Source: Luidia sarsii
Taxonomy: Eukaryota; Echinodermata; Asteroidea; Paxillosida; Luidiidae
Reading direction: 5' to 3'
Length of the DNA stretch: 64,000 nucleotides
Assembly: GCA_949987565.1 (NCBI GenBank)
Contig: OX465102.1
Location: 22,806,453-22,870,452 of the forward strand
The notes under the pieces were generated by a model. It was not told where the DNA came from and searched no databases. It saw only the letters and a program-made list of their open reading frames with translations. Shown here in pieces: positions 1-11,543 of this stretch. The first letter of the stretch is position 1, and each line of letters begins with the position of its first letter. The position numbers and the translations under genes are program-made.

Positions 1-954
1 TCGGCCTCGGTCGGCGAGAAGGTCCACCAGTACTTGCAATCTCCGTTCGTCTACGACGACTACCCCAAGGGCCCGCTAGGCTGCGCCCTAGTCCCCGTCG
101 TCAAGGACCTCTGCTTCTTCGCCTCGCTCCTCTTCGTGACCTGCATCTCGGCGGAGCGGTTCAGCGCCGCCTGCCACCCGCTCAGGCAGCGGCGGGACAA
201 GGGCCCCCGGCTCCGGAGGCGGGCGGCCCGGCTGACGGCCCTGGCCTGGACCGTCTCCCTGGCCATGGCCGCACTCCGGATGTCGGCCTCCTGCTGCCAG
301 TACCGGGTCTACTGCCTGGCGTGGCCCGAGTCGCCGGCCCACCGCGGCCGGCCCAGGTTCATCGGCGAGTGCCGGCCGGCCGCGGTCTGGGTGGCGTACG
401 CCACCCGGGGAATCCAGCTCGTCCTCTTCGCTCTGGCCATGGCGGTCAACGCCGCCCTGTACGGGAAAATCACCCGCGCTGTGCACTGCTCCACCGCCCG
501 GCCACACGCCCGCCAAACCCCGTCCTCCGCCTCCGCCATCGAGGCTAAGATCACGCGCATGGTGGTGGCCACCGGGGTCGTCTTCTTCCTCTGCCTGGCC
601 CCCTACGAGCTCTTCTCGGCCCTGCTCATGGTCCTGCCCGGCTACGACGGCAGCATGGTGTCGGCCATGCAGGTGTGCCGCATGCTGATGCACATGAACT
701 CGGCCATCAATCCCTTCATCTACAACGTGGCCAACCCGCGCTACCGGAGGGCCTTCTCGCTGACGTTCGTCCCCAAGGGGCTGCGTGCAACGCGGTTGCC
801 CCGGCGTGACACGAGGGAGGTATCGATCGCGAATACCAGGAGAAACAGATCGCCAAGCCCCGCCGTTTTATCCACGCGGAAAAACCACATGCAGCTAACT
901 GAACAAACCAATGGCGTGCACGATAAACAAGTAACAGTAACTCAAACTAAATAA
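1..954 (+). CDS. Rhodopsin-class (class A) G-protein-coupled receptor, 5'-truncated by window edge
   Basis: The frame is open from base 1 and ends at TAA 952-954, giving 317 residues with the N-terminus, TM1 and TM2 missing. TM3 starts with the conserved Cys (residue 28), and exactly 25 residues later comes E-R-F (52-54), in the place of the DRY motif. TM4, a Cys-rich second extracellular loop and TM5 follow. TM6 contains CLAPY where most family members have CWxP, so the toggle Trp is replaced by Leu. TM7 has the canonical NPFIY (nt 709-723), followed by a basic helix 8. The receptor should sit in the plasma membrane and signal through heterotrimeric G proteins. The general look is that of neuropeptide receptors, but I cannot name the ligand. 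The 7TM body is very GC-rich, while the last 50 or so codons are not. No intron is visible in this part. Confidence 0.9.
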   Translation, partial: SASVGEKVHQYLQSPFVYDDYPKGPLGCALVPVVKDLCFFASLLFVTCISAERFSAACHPLRQRRDKGPRLRRRAARLTALAWTVSLAMAALRMSASCCQYRVYCLAWPESPAHRGRPRFIGECRPAAVWVAYATRGIQLVLFALAMAVNAALYGKITRAVHCSTARPHARQTPSSASAIEAKITRMVVATGVVFFLCLAPYELFSALLMVLPGYDGSMVSAMQVCRMLMHMNSAINPFIYNVANPRYRRAFSLTFVPKGLRATRLPRRDTREVSIANTRRNRSPSPAVLSTRKNHMQLTEQTNGVHDKQVTVTQTK

Positions 955-1034
955 GTCATTCAATGATGATTTTTGTCGCATATTTAGCACTTGGTTCTTA
1001 TTGTACTTTGCCAGATTTCCTGCTTGAAAAAAAA

Positions 1035-1125
1035 ATACAGGAAGCTGTGGCGAGATTCGAAGCCGCGACTCCCACTTTCTAGTGCAGACGTCTCAACCAC
1101 TATAGACCCCCGAGCTAGTCGAGGT
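1035..1125 (-). mobile_element. tRNA-like SINE fragment, second family
   Basis: Read on the - strand this contains a tRNA-like box-B block preceded by text close to GAGACGTCTGCACTAGAAAG. The same block, better preserved, is found on the + strand at 45075-45165. It differs from the more common SINE of this window in its anticodon-arm region. Confidence 0.5.
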
Positions 1126-1165
1126 CGTGCGGAAGAACATCACATCTGTCATTATCTATCAACTA

Positions 1166-1171
1166 AATAAA
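1166..1171 (+). terminator. Possible polyadenylation signal for the GPCR gene
   Basis: AATAAA lies about 210 nt downstream of the GPCR stop codon on the same strand. The distance is plausible for a short 3' UTR, but a tRNA-like repeat (1035-1125) lies between, so the true 3' end is uncertain. Confidence 0.3.
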
Positions 1172-1264
1172 GAACTCACATCGTGATAAGAGATAGGCCC
1201 CTAGTTTGGAAAAAAAACGGGCTCTGACAGGACGCAAAAAGGGGAAAGGGAGCAGAGGAATGGC

Positions 1265-1440
1265 GCCCCCACCCCGGCTGTGACTAGTTGACTAATCGAC
1301 TAGTCGACTAATTTGATAAATGTTTGGGAAGGCCACCATGTAAGGGATGAATAGTTCAGACGGTAAGATCGCCGGTACGCAAAACCAGGGGGCTCGGTCT
1401 CAAATCCACGTCAGGTCAATAATTATCTACTTCTGCCATT
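1265..1440 (+). mobile_element. Degenerate copy of the main tRNA-derived SINE
   Basis: The segment follows the order seen in better copies: a block like CCCACCCCGGC...ACTAGTTGACTA, then GGGAAGGCCACCAT, a D-arm-like GTTCAGACGGTAAGA, an anticodon arm with GGTACGCAAAACCAG, and a decayed box B. It is followed by the usual CTTCTGCCATTTTCTC-like tail. Many substitutions mark it as an old copy. Confidence 0.55.
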
Positions 1441-1934
1441 TTCTCAAATGCCCGAACCCCAAAAGCGTACCATGTTTGTATCAGCACACCACACTGTCTG
1501 CAAGCTTGTCAATAATATTATTCATGTATACCTACGACTTAGAATTGTATGAGTTGCCCCCGGCAATTTGGCTCGGGTTCCTGGTTCTATACGCCTAATG
1601 GGAGATACCATATCACCAAATGCACCCCTGGGGAGTCCAAATGGACATTGCCAAAGGAAACAGACGACCACTTAGAGATAATGTCTCTTGCCGTAGTTTA
1701 ATACAAGGTCAGAAGTGGGCTTCGTAGAATTCGTATTCCGAGAACGGGTAGGGTGATTCTACAGTGCGGGAAAAGCGATAATTATTTTCATCAGCAAAGT
1801 CTGCCTGAAATAAAATTACACGACATGCGCCAGAAAACAATCTCTAATATGCACAGTATAATGCTCAGCATGTGGGTCTTGTTTGGGCCATTATGGGGAA
1901 AATTGACAACAAAACTGAAGAAAAGATAAGCTTG
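1441..1934. other. Intergenic, nothing recognised
   Basis: Moderately AT-rich sequence without recognisable coding exon, RNA gene or repeat family between the SINE remnant and the polypyrimidine tract. Confidence 0.5.
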
Positions 1935-3116
<1,182 letters not shown>

Positions 3117-3414
3117 ACCATAGCTTTGTACTGTACGCAAGTGTTATTTTGAACATTTAGAAGGTCCTTTGTTTGTCTTTAAGATTGTCATATTAGTCAT
3201 ACGAGTTTGTAAGCAGCTGTGATTTTATTTAGCCAGTAACAATAATGATTGTCATTATGTATAGTATTGTACTGTATCCTTGGCAGATTGTACATAATAT
3301 TGATTCATAATTTCAGTAAAGTACGCGGATTTTGTGGACGTTTAAGTGTAGGCGGACTACCGCAATGGTAGCCGCCGGTTGCACGTGTAAATCATTACAA
3401 ACTAACCTGATTAG

Positions 3415-3630
3415 GGGCGATTCACAATGGTGCGCCCTCAAGAGTTTGAAACGCGTTGGCCAATCACAATGCGCGGAACATGTTGACCCCATTGATCTCC
3501 ACAATAAAGTCTTGATTATGGAGATCAATGGTTGACCCTTTCCAGACGTGCATTGGGTCGACAGATTCCGCGCATTGTGATTGGTCAATGGGTTGCAAAC
3601 TCCTAAGGGCGCACTTTTGCGAATCGCCCG
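3415..3630. mobile_element. Foldback MITE (family 1), about 216 bp
   Basis: The ends are inverted copies: GGGCGATTCACAA at the left and GCGAATCGCCC at the right. The arms are about 75 bp and share GTGCGCCCT, GAGTTTG and GGCCAATCACAATGCGCGG-like text. The centre is itself a perfect palindrome, CCATTGATCTCCA against TGGAGATCAATGG. The whole element could fold into one long hairpin. No coding capacity. A shortened relative lies at 14530-14655. Confidence 0.8.
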
Positions 3631-3884
3631 TATTCCTTTCAGGGGCTTTTTTTTCTCCAAAACCAAGCTTTGGCTCAAGCTCTGGATCTGTCTCCAAATC
3701 GTCCACCCATCTTTAAATATAAAGCATAGCAACGGGAGCCAATTGGGTTTTGGTCTGTAAGATAAACGCTCCGGTTATTACTTTTAATAAAATTGGTGGA
3801 TTTGAATACTGAATAGTGGTGGGTACCGTACCGCGTTGCATCATAGATATAACATAATGTTTGCGTCGTGAAGAATGTCATTCG

Positions 3885-3960
3885 ATGAGGGTTTGCCCCG
3901 CTCGAGGTAATACGCACTGAGTGCTCAGTGCTTTGCCCCATGCCTGATGAAAAAAGTTGC
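3885..3960 (+). repeat. Short dispersed element with GAGTGCTCAGTGCTTTGCCC core
   Basis: A block of the type GGTTTGCC...CACTGAGTGCTCAGTGCTTTGCCC followed by a TGCCTGATGAA-like end. Related pieces occur near 10750-10800, 27495-27530, 38795-38880, 45165-45235 and 47285-47360 in either orientation, so it is a dispersed family with partly palindromic sequence. Confidence 0.5.
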
Positions 3961-4019
3961 TCGATGCCTGATGAAAGTTTGAGGTAAGATATGAAGGTTT
4001 GCAAGTACAAAGTGGACGG

Positions 4020-4125
4020 ATTGCGAAAACACCATGAACATCATCTCTTCTGAGATAGAGTGTGGCTCTGAAACGAGCCGATAATCCAACACTTCGGGCA
4101 GAATGCTTACTGTCCTTCATCAGTG
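4020..4125 (+). mobile_element. Partial foldback element of the TTTGCGGTGACACCATG family
   Basis: It has the family's ordered landmarks: GGTTTGC, a decayed GTGACACCATG, a block near TCTCTTCTGAGA...GTGTGGCTCTGAAA, then CTTCGGGCAG and a GTCCTTCATCAGTG end. Other copies are at 5125-5235, 13550-13796, 16895-17022, 19404-19590, 23464-23605, 38300-38350 and 38620-38735. Confidence 0.5.
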
Positions 4126-4554
4126 CACCGTATTAATTTGATTATACTCCAAACACTATAGGTATATACAGTGCAGGGAATAAATGCTGGGCGCTGAATT
4201 TAATCATTCTCCAATCGGTGTATATCCCTTGCACCCCTGAAGTCATAGCAATAATAAGGTATCCGTTTCCCCCGTTTCTTCTCATAGCCTCGTTTGCACC
4301 ACTCTCAATCTAATATTATCGAGGTTCAGAGACCGCATCAACGCCTACCCCATCGCTTGCAGCGGTCGGACGGGCGTTCCGCAATTGCGTTCTTAGCCTC
4401 GGAATGTGTTCCTCTGCTCTTGCCGACTTGGTCCCTCCCCCCCCCAGTCTGGATATTGAGGGAGCAACCAGGCGGTTTGCCTCATCTCACCCATACAATC
4501 TGTCTATCCCAAGGTGGGATGGCATAACAAAGATTTTTTCAGAACTTTCTCTTT

Positions 4555-4735
4555 CCTCGGTCAGCCTCTCTCTGGAGTTCCTTTCCTGGTTCCTGTTTTC
4601 CCACACCCAACTATCTGGTCCTTTTTAAGAGGAATGTCAATTCCTATCTCCAGCCTTTATCCTGAGTTCCTCCCTATCCCCTTCTTTCCTTAGCACTTAA
4701 CCGTGAGTGGCTTTATAACCTTGTTTTGGGGGCGA
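4555..4735 (+). mobile_element. Dispersed repeat, copy 1 (non-coding)
   Basis: This stretch, with TTTTTAAGAGGAATGTCAAT and a CTTATAACCTTGTTTTGGG-like end, is matched along its length by the reverse complement of 52082-52250. Two copies 48 kb apart in opposite orientation show it is a dispersed element. It is possibly the 3' tail of a retrotransposon, but no enzyme domain is visible. Confidence 0.6.
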
Positions 4736-4839
4736 AGTTAGTTGCGTTCGGCAATTGCCGAACGCCGATGACGCGCTTCCCGAACGCCTTCGTTGCCTTC
4801 GTGGGCGTCGGACGAATCCTGGCAGCGCTATTGCGAACT

Positions 4840-5040
4840 CCGAGGCCGTTTTCCAGAACCCGGAGTTAGGTTGCGGCTTCGGCTTCGTCTCTGTTATCCA
4901 AAAGCTGAAACGAATTTTTTTTTTTTTGTAACTTAGTTCCAAGGGGAGCATAATCTTCCCTTTCAGTGCCTACTTTAAAGTGAATGAGAGAAATCAAGAC
5001 GAAGCCGGAGCTGGAGCCTAAACCGTGCTTTGTAAACGGA
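4840..5040. mobile_element. Foldback element with GGCTTCGGCT termini, copy 1
   Basis: The left end reads like GGCTTCGGCTTCGTCTCTGT followed by TATCCAAAAGCTG; the right end carries the inverse, GACGAAGCCGGAGCTGGAGCC. The interior is AT-rich and non-coding. Relatives at 7436-7562 and 7598-7768 share the same ends. Confidence 0.6.
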
Positions 5041-5124
5041 CCCTCGACCGCCAGATTATGCAGAACGCAACTACACATTGCCTGTCTTGATAAGATTTGA
5101 AGGGTTTGCAAGCTGTAAGTATAT

Positions 5125-5235
5125 ACCAAGTTGAAGGTTTGCGGTGACACCATGCAATACATCTGTATGAAGGCGTAGGGTGGCTCTGGTAGCGTTACAG
5201 AGCCACACTCCGTCTCAAATGAGACGTATTTCATG
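5125..5235 (+). mobile_element. TTTGCGGTGACACCATG foldback element, internally reduced
   Basis: It carries the exact core TTTGCGGTGACACCATG followed by a short inverted repeat, GTGGCTCTG against CAGAGCCAC. The family's outer inverse end is missing. Confidence 0.55.
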
Positions 5236-5239
5236 CGTG

Positions 5240-5930
5240 TACTATCCCCATCCTTCCACTTACTGCTTGCTTGCTTTGCTTCGGTTCATTTGCCAAGGGA
5301 ACAGTGCTGGCGTTGATGGAAAACATCTCCGATTTCCTTCAACCCTCTGAGTGTATATCCTCCAAATGCGAAAAACGTGACTCGATTGGAGTCTCGAACC
5401 CATCAATTAATCATTCGCTGCCATCTACCATGTCAACTTCAGTAGACGCAGGCCCTAACAATTTAATTCGATTTATTTTAGATAAGAGAGGGGGTGGCGG
5501 ATGCAGTTAATTGCTTGCTGTAAATTGATTTCAAGTAACGGCGTCTACTTTGAGAAATTACTCCCATAGATAGTAAAATTCAAATGGCACAATTTAGGGC
5601 ACTTCGTAATGCCAGCGGCCATTTGGTTAAAGAAAAAAATGCAGTCTACATTTTCTGGCATAATACAGCGAAGGGGGTGGACATTTTCCGCATATCTGTC
5701 GGCTACGCTTACATTCGCCACCCCCCCCCCCCACTCCCTTCGAAACATCCGCATGAGCACAGTGATGATTGAGTCTCCCGCGTGGATTCGGTAAATTCGT
5801 AAAGTACATTGGTAGCCGCGTTAAGCGCCCACAATCATTTCCCGATTCGAAGTTGACTTAGTTTACGAGAGTAATTCCGAAGAGCGCCAGGTATGCGCCG
5901 TTGAATGTCAATGACCGGCCACGCTGCATG
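5240..5930. other. Intergenic, nothing recognised
   Basis: No convincing exon or RNA gene. It contains a poly-C run near 5722-5732. Short reading frames here are of the length expected by chance. Confidence 0.45.
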
Positions 5931-5937
5931 ACATAAA

Positions 5938-6397
5938 ACTATGAACATCTAAACCGTGAAAATGGGGTGAAAATGTCATTTAGCCGTGAAAAGAAAATTC
6001 ACCGTGTTTTCACCCCTATTTCATGGCACACAGTTAGCCAAGTCATTTTAACGGTGTTTTCACCAGTGGTCTCCAAGGCCACATTCCTGATGGTAAATGG
6101 CTAGAGGCAATAAGAGTATCTGTGAGTGACAGTAACAAGGACACCAAACAGTACCTCTATGGGGGCTGGTGGTCCCTACTGGTAATTGAATTAGCCATCC
6201 CTCAAGGCTGGAGCTCGCCATATATTCACGGGTTTTTCACGGTCTCTTTAGTGACCTGAAGATGTCCTTATCAGGTCAGAAAGGCGATTATTTTCACGGT
6301 GAATTCACTGTAAAATGCACCATGAAATCACAGTGACTTTTTAGTTTCACGGCGAAATTACATTTTCACCCCTTTTTCACCGTTTAGATGTTCATAG
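5938..6397. mobile_element. TIR DNA element (MITE family 2), copy 1, about 460 bp
   Basis: The ends are inverted copies: CTATGAACATCTAAACCGTG at the left and its near-exact inverse at the right, extending inward through a GGGGTGAAAATG block. The interior is rich in TTTCACGGTG and its inverse but codes for nothing, so any transposase would act in trans. A second copy with the same internal sequence lies at 45979-46434 inside the formin gene. Confidence 0.85.
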
Positions 6398-6401
6398 TTT
6401 T

Positions 6402-7432
6402 AGTGCTCTGCAAACAAGTGCATCGCATACACGAATGAATCAACGTAGTCTCCAATAGTGTATACCACAACACACATACTAATCTGTGTATCCTTGTGGA
6501 GACGTTGCTTTGTTCTCGTGCACTATGCAATCGAGTGAGAGACGATCTTTTACAAAATGCTCCCGTTTCAACCACATTCACTTTCCTGGGTAGACATTTG
6601 GACCGTAGGCCTACGTCCCATATTTTATGATACTTCAACACAAATTTCCTGGTTTTGAGTTATTTCCAGATACTAGTTTTGTTAAATCCTTGTGGAGACG
6701 TATACAATGTGTACACCTTTACAATTTCCCTGTGGAAACCTATTCAACCTATTGGACTATAAGTCTCCACAAGGTACTATAGATTCGCGCCCACAGAGAC
6801 TGTGGTGCAATCTAATCGATTGGTCTACCACGCAAGCTTTTCTGTCTTTCCCTGCTCTCTCCCCTTAGAGTTAGATGTTCAATTGTGGTTCTCTCGGCGA
6901 TAGCAGATGCAGCAGCTGCTCTTCGGTAACCGGAGACCGGTTGTAACTGAGAGAGACAAAACACGCCTCTGGATTTCCGTACGGAGACATTCGAAGAGCG
7001 TATGGTTTTACACTATTGGAAATGCATTAGCACGGTGCCGGGCGAAGGTGACAGCAATCTATACTGGCCACAACGGGAACCTCTGAAAGATATAAATCTA
7101 TTACGTCAATAATAATAAGAAGAAATAATAGCCACGACTTGTGATGCGCACATATCCATCCTGCTGGATGTTCAAGGCGCAGCAGACTTGAAGACATTTT
7201 TAGACAGTACGGCAGAAATAAAGAAGCAGTAATTGAAAACGTCATAGATAGGCATATCTGGATAGCGTTATGATATACGGTACGAGATGCAATGTTTTGT
7301 AGGCGTTTGATCTTCTTTGATCTTCTGTGAAAGACCATTTTAGGGGGCATTGCCGTTGTCAAGTTGAAAAGCATAACGAAAGCGTGGATGACTTTTTCGG
7401 TAGCACTTTTATCCAAAAACTTGCAATGCAAT
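6402..7432. other. Intergenic, nothing recognised
   Basis: CTTGTGGAGAC-like blocks recur loosely between 6490 and 6800. A 134-codon - strand frame at 7027-7431 resembles no family I know, has no clear splice context and is not called. Confidence 0.4.
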
Positions 7433-7435
7433 GGC

Positions 7436-7562
7436 TTAGGCTTCGGCTCCTGCTTCGTCTCTGTTATCCAAAAGCTGGAAACGCACAGGCTATAGTGTGT
7501 TATTTTGCTGAAAATAATTGAAGCAAAACGTGGTGTAACAATTCAAAGACGAAGCCAAAAGC
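7436..7562. mobile_element. Foldback element with GGCTTCGGCT termini, copy 2
   Basis: The left end GGCTTCGGCTCCTGCTTCGT with TCTCTGTTATCCAAAAGCTG is shared with the copy near 4870. The right end has GACGAAGCCAAAAGCC. Short AT-rich interior. Confidence 0.6.
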
Positions 7563-7597
7563 CTCCCATTGCCATGACACCGGGCCCTTTTCCAAGA

Positions 7598-7768
7598 CCT
7601 GGCTCAGGCTTCTGCTTCGGCTTCGGCTCCGTCTCCGTCTCTGTTCTCCAAACGCTGACAGCACAAGCCGGATTTCTGAAAAAAGGTGCTCTTGTATACT
7701 TTAAAATGGACAAAAAGGAAGACAGAGCAAGCCGGAGCCACAGCCGAAGCCGTTATATCCTCACACAC
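7598..7768. mobile_element. Foldback element with GGCTTCGGCT termini, copy 3
   Basis: The left end is a run of GGCTTC/GGCTCC sub-repeats ending in GTCTCTGTTCTCCAAA; the right end is the inverse, CAAGCCGGAGCCACAGCCGA. Because the termini are themselves short tandem repeats, the ends can pair in several registers. Confidence 0.65.
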
Positions 7769-7769
7769 C

Positions 7770-10385
7770 ATGGCCCATTAAAAGGGAATAGTTCACATAG
7801 CAGAAAACAGCTCACCGGGTCATTACTATGCGTTATTCACACCAGGAATACTTTGATGTGCACCTCCTCTGACCGATTTACCACGGAGCCTGTATAATGT
7901 GTGGAATCTAATTCATGAATTAAAAAGTGTTTAACCGGTCGAGGGAGCACTGGAGTATTTCCGTTTTTATTTTCTCGGAAGGGAAGACAATTTTCAAAAG
8001 GGAAATGGCACACCTCGCGTAAATTGTCAGAAAAAAATCATTAATATGAAACTAGGCAATCATTGTGTGGCGGGGGGGGTTGCATTTGTAAATCATTGTC
8101 AGACTGTACAATAAATCAGCTGTCTGCTTGTAATCACGATACTTAGTTGCTCCCACGAAATGATGTCGTAAATCATCTCGGGTTTGGGCCAAATCTGACA
8201 TCCGATATCTTGTTTTTTGTACTGACTCTAATGTCAACTCCGGTTTCAACTGCGGTGAAATTATTTCGAATACCAAGCCGCGTGGGGTTCTCAGCGCGGT
8301 GTAACGCGGCACACAGCCGGTCACACACCAGAACCAATGGACGGATGCTGACCATATCCAATGGACTGTAATGTCATGGTGGAATTATTTATACAGGGCA
8401 CTACATTGGCCATATTACGCAGCCCTACAGCTACAGAGGTTAGGTATTAAGGTTAATAGCTATATAAAGAGAGAGACTGCTATAATATTGCATTGTGTAA
8501 TGCAACGTAGATAGCGAATGGTACGTAGCTGCATGGTACGGTACCTAGCGAAACCATGGAGGAATAAGACACACCTCCATGGTGACACAATCAACGCCGC
8601 GCTAATGGCTTTTTCAACCTTCACGGTGACCTATCTGGGGTATTTTGCAAATCACACTACGATGTGATGTTAATTAATTCGCCTTGTAATCCACTTTCGC
8701 TTATTAATTTAAAACAATGCTAAAGTTTGGGTAGGCAAGGTGATCCCATGAATCGTGACTTGTTGTGGTTCAGCAAAATTGTACGCTTAAGCGGCTCTAT
8801 GAAAATTGCCTCAGCTTGAAATTGCCAAACTTAATCTTTTGTTTCATGATGATGGTGAGTGAAGAATAGAGTAATACAAGTCAAAGGCAACTGCAATCAC
8901 ATTCGCAATATGGTTTGTTATCATGTGTGTACAGGGAATGTCAATGAAATTGGGCCCTGGTCGAATCGGAGTTGAGAGTCCAGGGCCAAAATGACGTGTG
9001 GGTCTATGGCGAAGATTTATCGTTCTGGGTGCGGACAAAAAATTGTATAAATCTCGCGCAGAATAAAAACCCCAATAAACTCTCCTCTCAAAAATGGCCC
9101 AGATTTGTAAGCATTTGCTCGAGTACGAAAACGAGGACCGCATATCGTCGGATGCCCAGTCCCAGGAAAGGGGCATCAGTGCGTTCAGACGCTCAAATCA
9201 CTTGATGCCCTTCTACTGGGAACAAAATAATTCAGTCAACTCCGATCCGTTTCACTTGCATTTTACAGTTAGTTTTTTCATCATCTTGACGTAATAAGTG
9301 AACAGTCACCGAAGTTGGATAGGATTGAAGCGCATTATAGAATATAATATGGGCCTAATGGGTCCTATATACAGCAAGGCAATCAACGATATTTGATACC
9401 TTATCGAGGGCAAGTACCCTTCCTTGCTGTGGGTGATACAAACATTACCAATTCAATGTCATAAACATGAGGAGTTATAACATACAATATTGTATGCTGC
9501 AGACAAACAAATTGATATCCCAGGCTGAACCGAGCGCAGAAAGTTGCAAGCAGTACGTACTGATTGGCGAAAAGGGCCGGCAGATTAGTGAGCACTTAAA
9601 TTTGGAGCAATGTCCCACTGTGAACTTTGAGTGGAGAAATCCCTTTTCAGATCACGTATACTTAGGGGATTTGGGGAGTTCATCTGAAAACGTGGCTTAA
9701 CCCAGATCCCGCCATGTCTGCCTGCAGCTATAGGTCGGATACCTTAAGTGTGCGATAAGTCGCACAGACTGCGAGGCAAGATACCGTAAGATGCACGTGT
9801 AATCCGTCACTTACCTATAGCTGACCCTAATGGCTCTCACTGAACGTGACGGCTAACACATCGGGAAATGGACAGGACACCATCTCTCTGTACTGCTCTG
9901 TACTGCACAGGGCAACACGCCTTCACACGGCGCCAGACTACAGCCTGTGGTTTCACGTTCATTGAGACTAGAACTATAGCCTCAGCGCGAGCCTGATCCG
10001 TGGTTTCATAAAGAGTCGGTAATGGCAGACGAAAGTCCCTGGGAGCACAGAAACCATGAATATCAGGTGCCTATAATAAGACAGACTCTTTACTGTAAGA
10101 AAAGCTTGATTATATTCATAACACCACTCAGGACCGTGTCCCAGTTCATGTTGCCTGGTGGAATATGGCTCCCATCCCAAAATAATTGAGCTATTTTTCG
10201 GTACATAACTATTTAAGTAGGCCTGCCTCGATGCATGTCACTGAACAAACCCTCAGATGATTATTCAAACTACGAGCGCTTTACGATATATAACACACCG
10301 CCCCATCTTGACAATAAAGGTTTCCGCCACAGTCTGTTGAACTTCACTGGCAAGCGAAGCTGAAACGGGAGTTTTGTGTACAAAA
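7770..10385. other. Intergenic, nothing firmly recognised
   Basis: About 2.6 kb without a recognisable gene. It includes a perfect 10-bp hairpin at 8553-8583 (ACCATGGAGG against its inverse, 11-nt loop) and a 10-bp inverted pair, AGCTATAGGT (near 9727) against ACCTATAGCT (near 9815). A 66-codon frame at 9094-9294 shows no family resemblance. Confidence 0.4.
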
Positions 10386-10390
10386 AAAAT

Positions 10391-10745
10391 TGTCTGGGGT
10401 CATTATATTCCCCGAGCATTATTTTGTCTGAGGTCATTATACTCCCGTGCATTTTTCTGAGGTCATTATACTCCCCGGGCATTGGTCAGAGGTCATTAAA
10501 CTCTTAAGGCATTTGTCTGAGGTCATCATACTCCCGGGCATTTTGCTGAGGTCATTATACTCCCAAGGTATTGACCAGAGGTCATTATACTCCTAAGACA
10601 TTGGTCCGAGGTCATTACCCTCCTCAGGCATAGGTCAGAGGTCGTTATACTCCACGGGCATTTTTCCGAGGTCATTACGCTCCTCAGGCATGGGTCAGAG
10701 GTCATTATACTCCCCGGGCATTTGTGTGAAGTCATTATACTCCTT
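10391..10745 (+). repeat. 30-bp minisatellite, about 12 copies, each with AGGTCA
   Basis: The unit is close to GAGGTCATTATACTCC followed by about 14 bases ending in GGGCATTGGTCA. Each unit differs by several substitutions. More diverged copies of GGTCATTATA trail on to about 11100. The hexamer AGGTCA recurs in the same orientation at roughly 30-bp spacing. Confidence 0.85.
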
Positions 10746-11543
10746 TCAATGAGGTTTTGCCCTGGCTCGATGTGACAAACACTGAAAGCTCAGTGCTTTT
10801 CCCGATATATTATGATAGATCATGTTACATTTGTCATTATACTTCCCCGGCATTTGTCTGACGTACAATCCAAGGCGTGGGTCAGTGGTCATATTCCGAA
10901 ATATTGGATAATGGTCATCATGTACTCAATATATTGAACAAAGGTCGTTATATTCCAATAATATTGAAGAGGTAATTATAATTATAATCAATATATCATA
11001 CAGCGGTCATTATACACTAGATATATTGGATAGAGGTCGTCAACGTTCAGACATGTTGAACAAAGGTACGTCCTCACATTCCAAGAATTTTCGGCAGGGT
11101 CATTATAATAATTATAATATTATTCCCAGAATATTTGGCAGTTTTTTTTTTCTGCAACGCTAATGCGACGACTTACTCGATGTTTGTCAACACAATTCAA
11201 CCGCTTCTGATACAGCGATTGCGCGATGTCATCAGGTTCTTATATTTCTGTAATGTCTCATGTTCAAACTCTAGCATGTTCGTAGCTTTCGAGAAATGCG
11301 GGATTTGCAGAAGGTGAATGTCAAGGATTCTACCTGCCACTGTGGGTCGTGTTCAATAGACCGATTGCGCGACCAATGTTTACATGCTCACGTGCCTAGT
11401 CTTATAGTAGGTGTTTTTTAATTTCATTTCGTGTAGAACAGGAGTGGAAATGAGCGAAGAAGACTAGCACATTGTCTACTTTCTTCTCGTATCACTTGAA
11501 GGTGAAGGTGCACTTGAAGGGTCGAACCCGTGTCCACTAGACT

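Noticed and set aside
7027..7431. 134-codon - strand frame
   Set aside because: No recognised family or motif, and the region overlaps no conserved-looking sequence.
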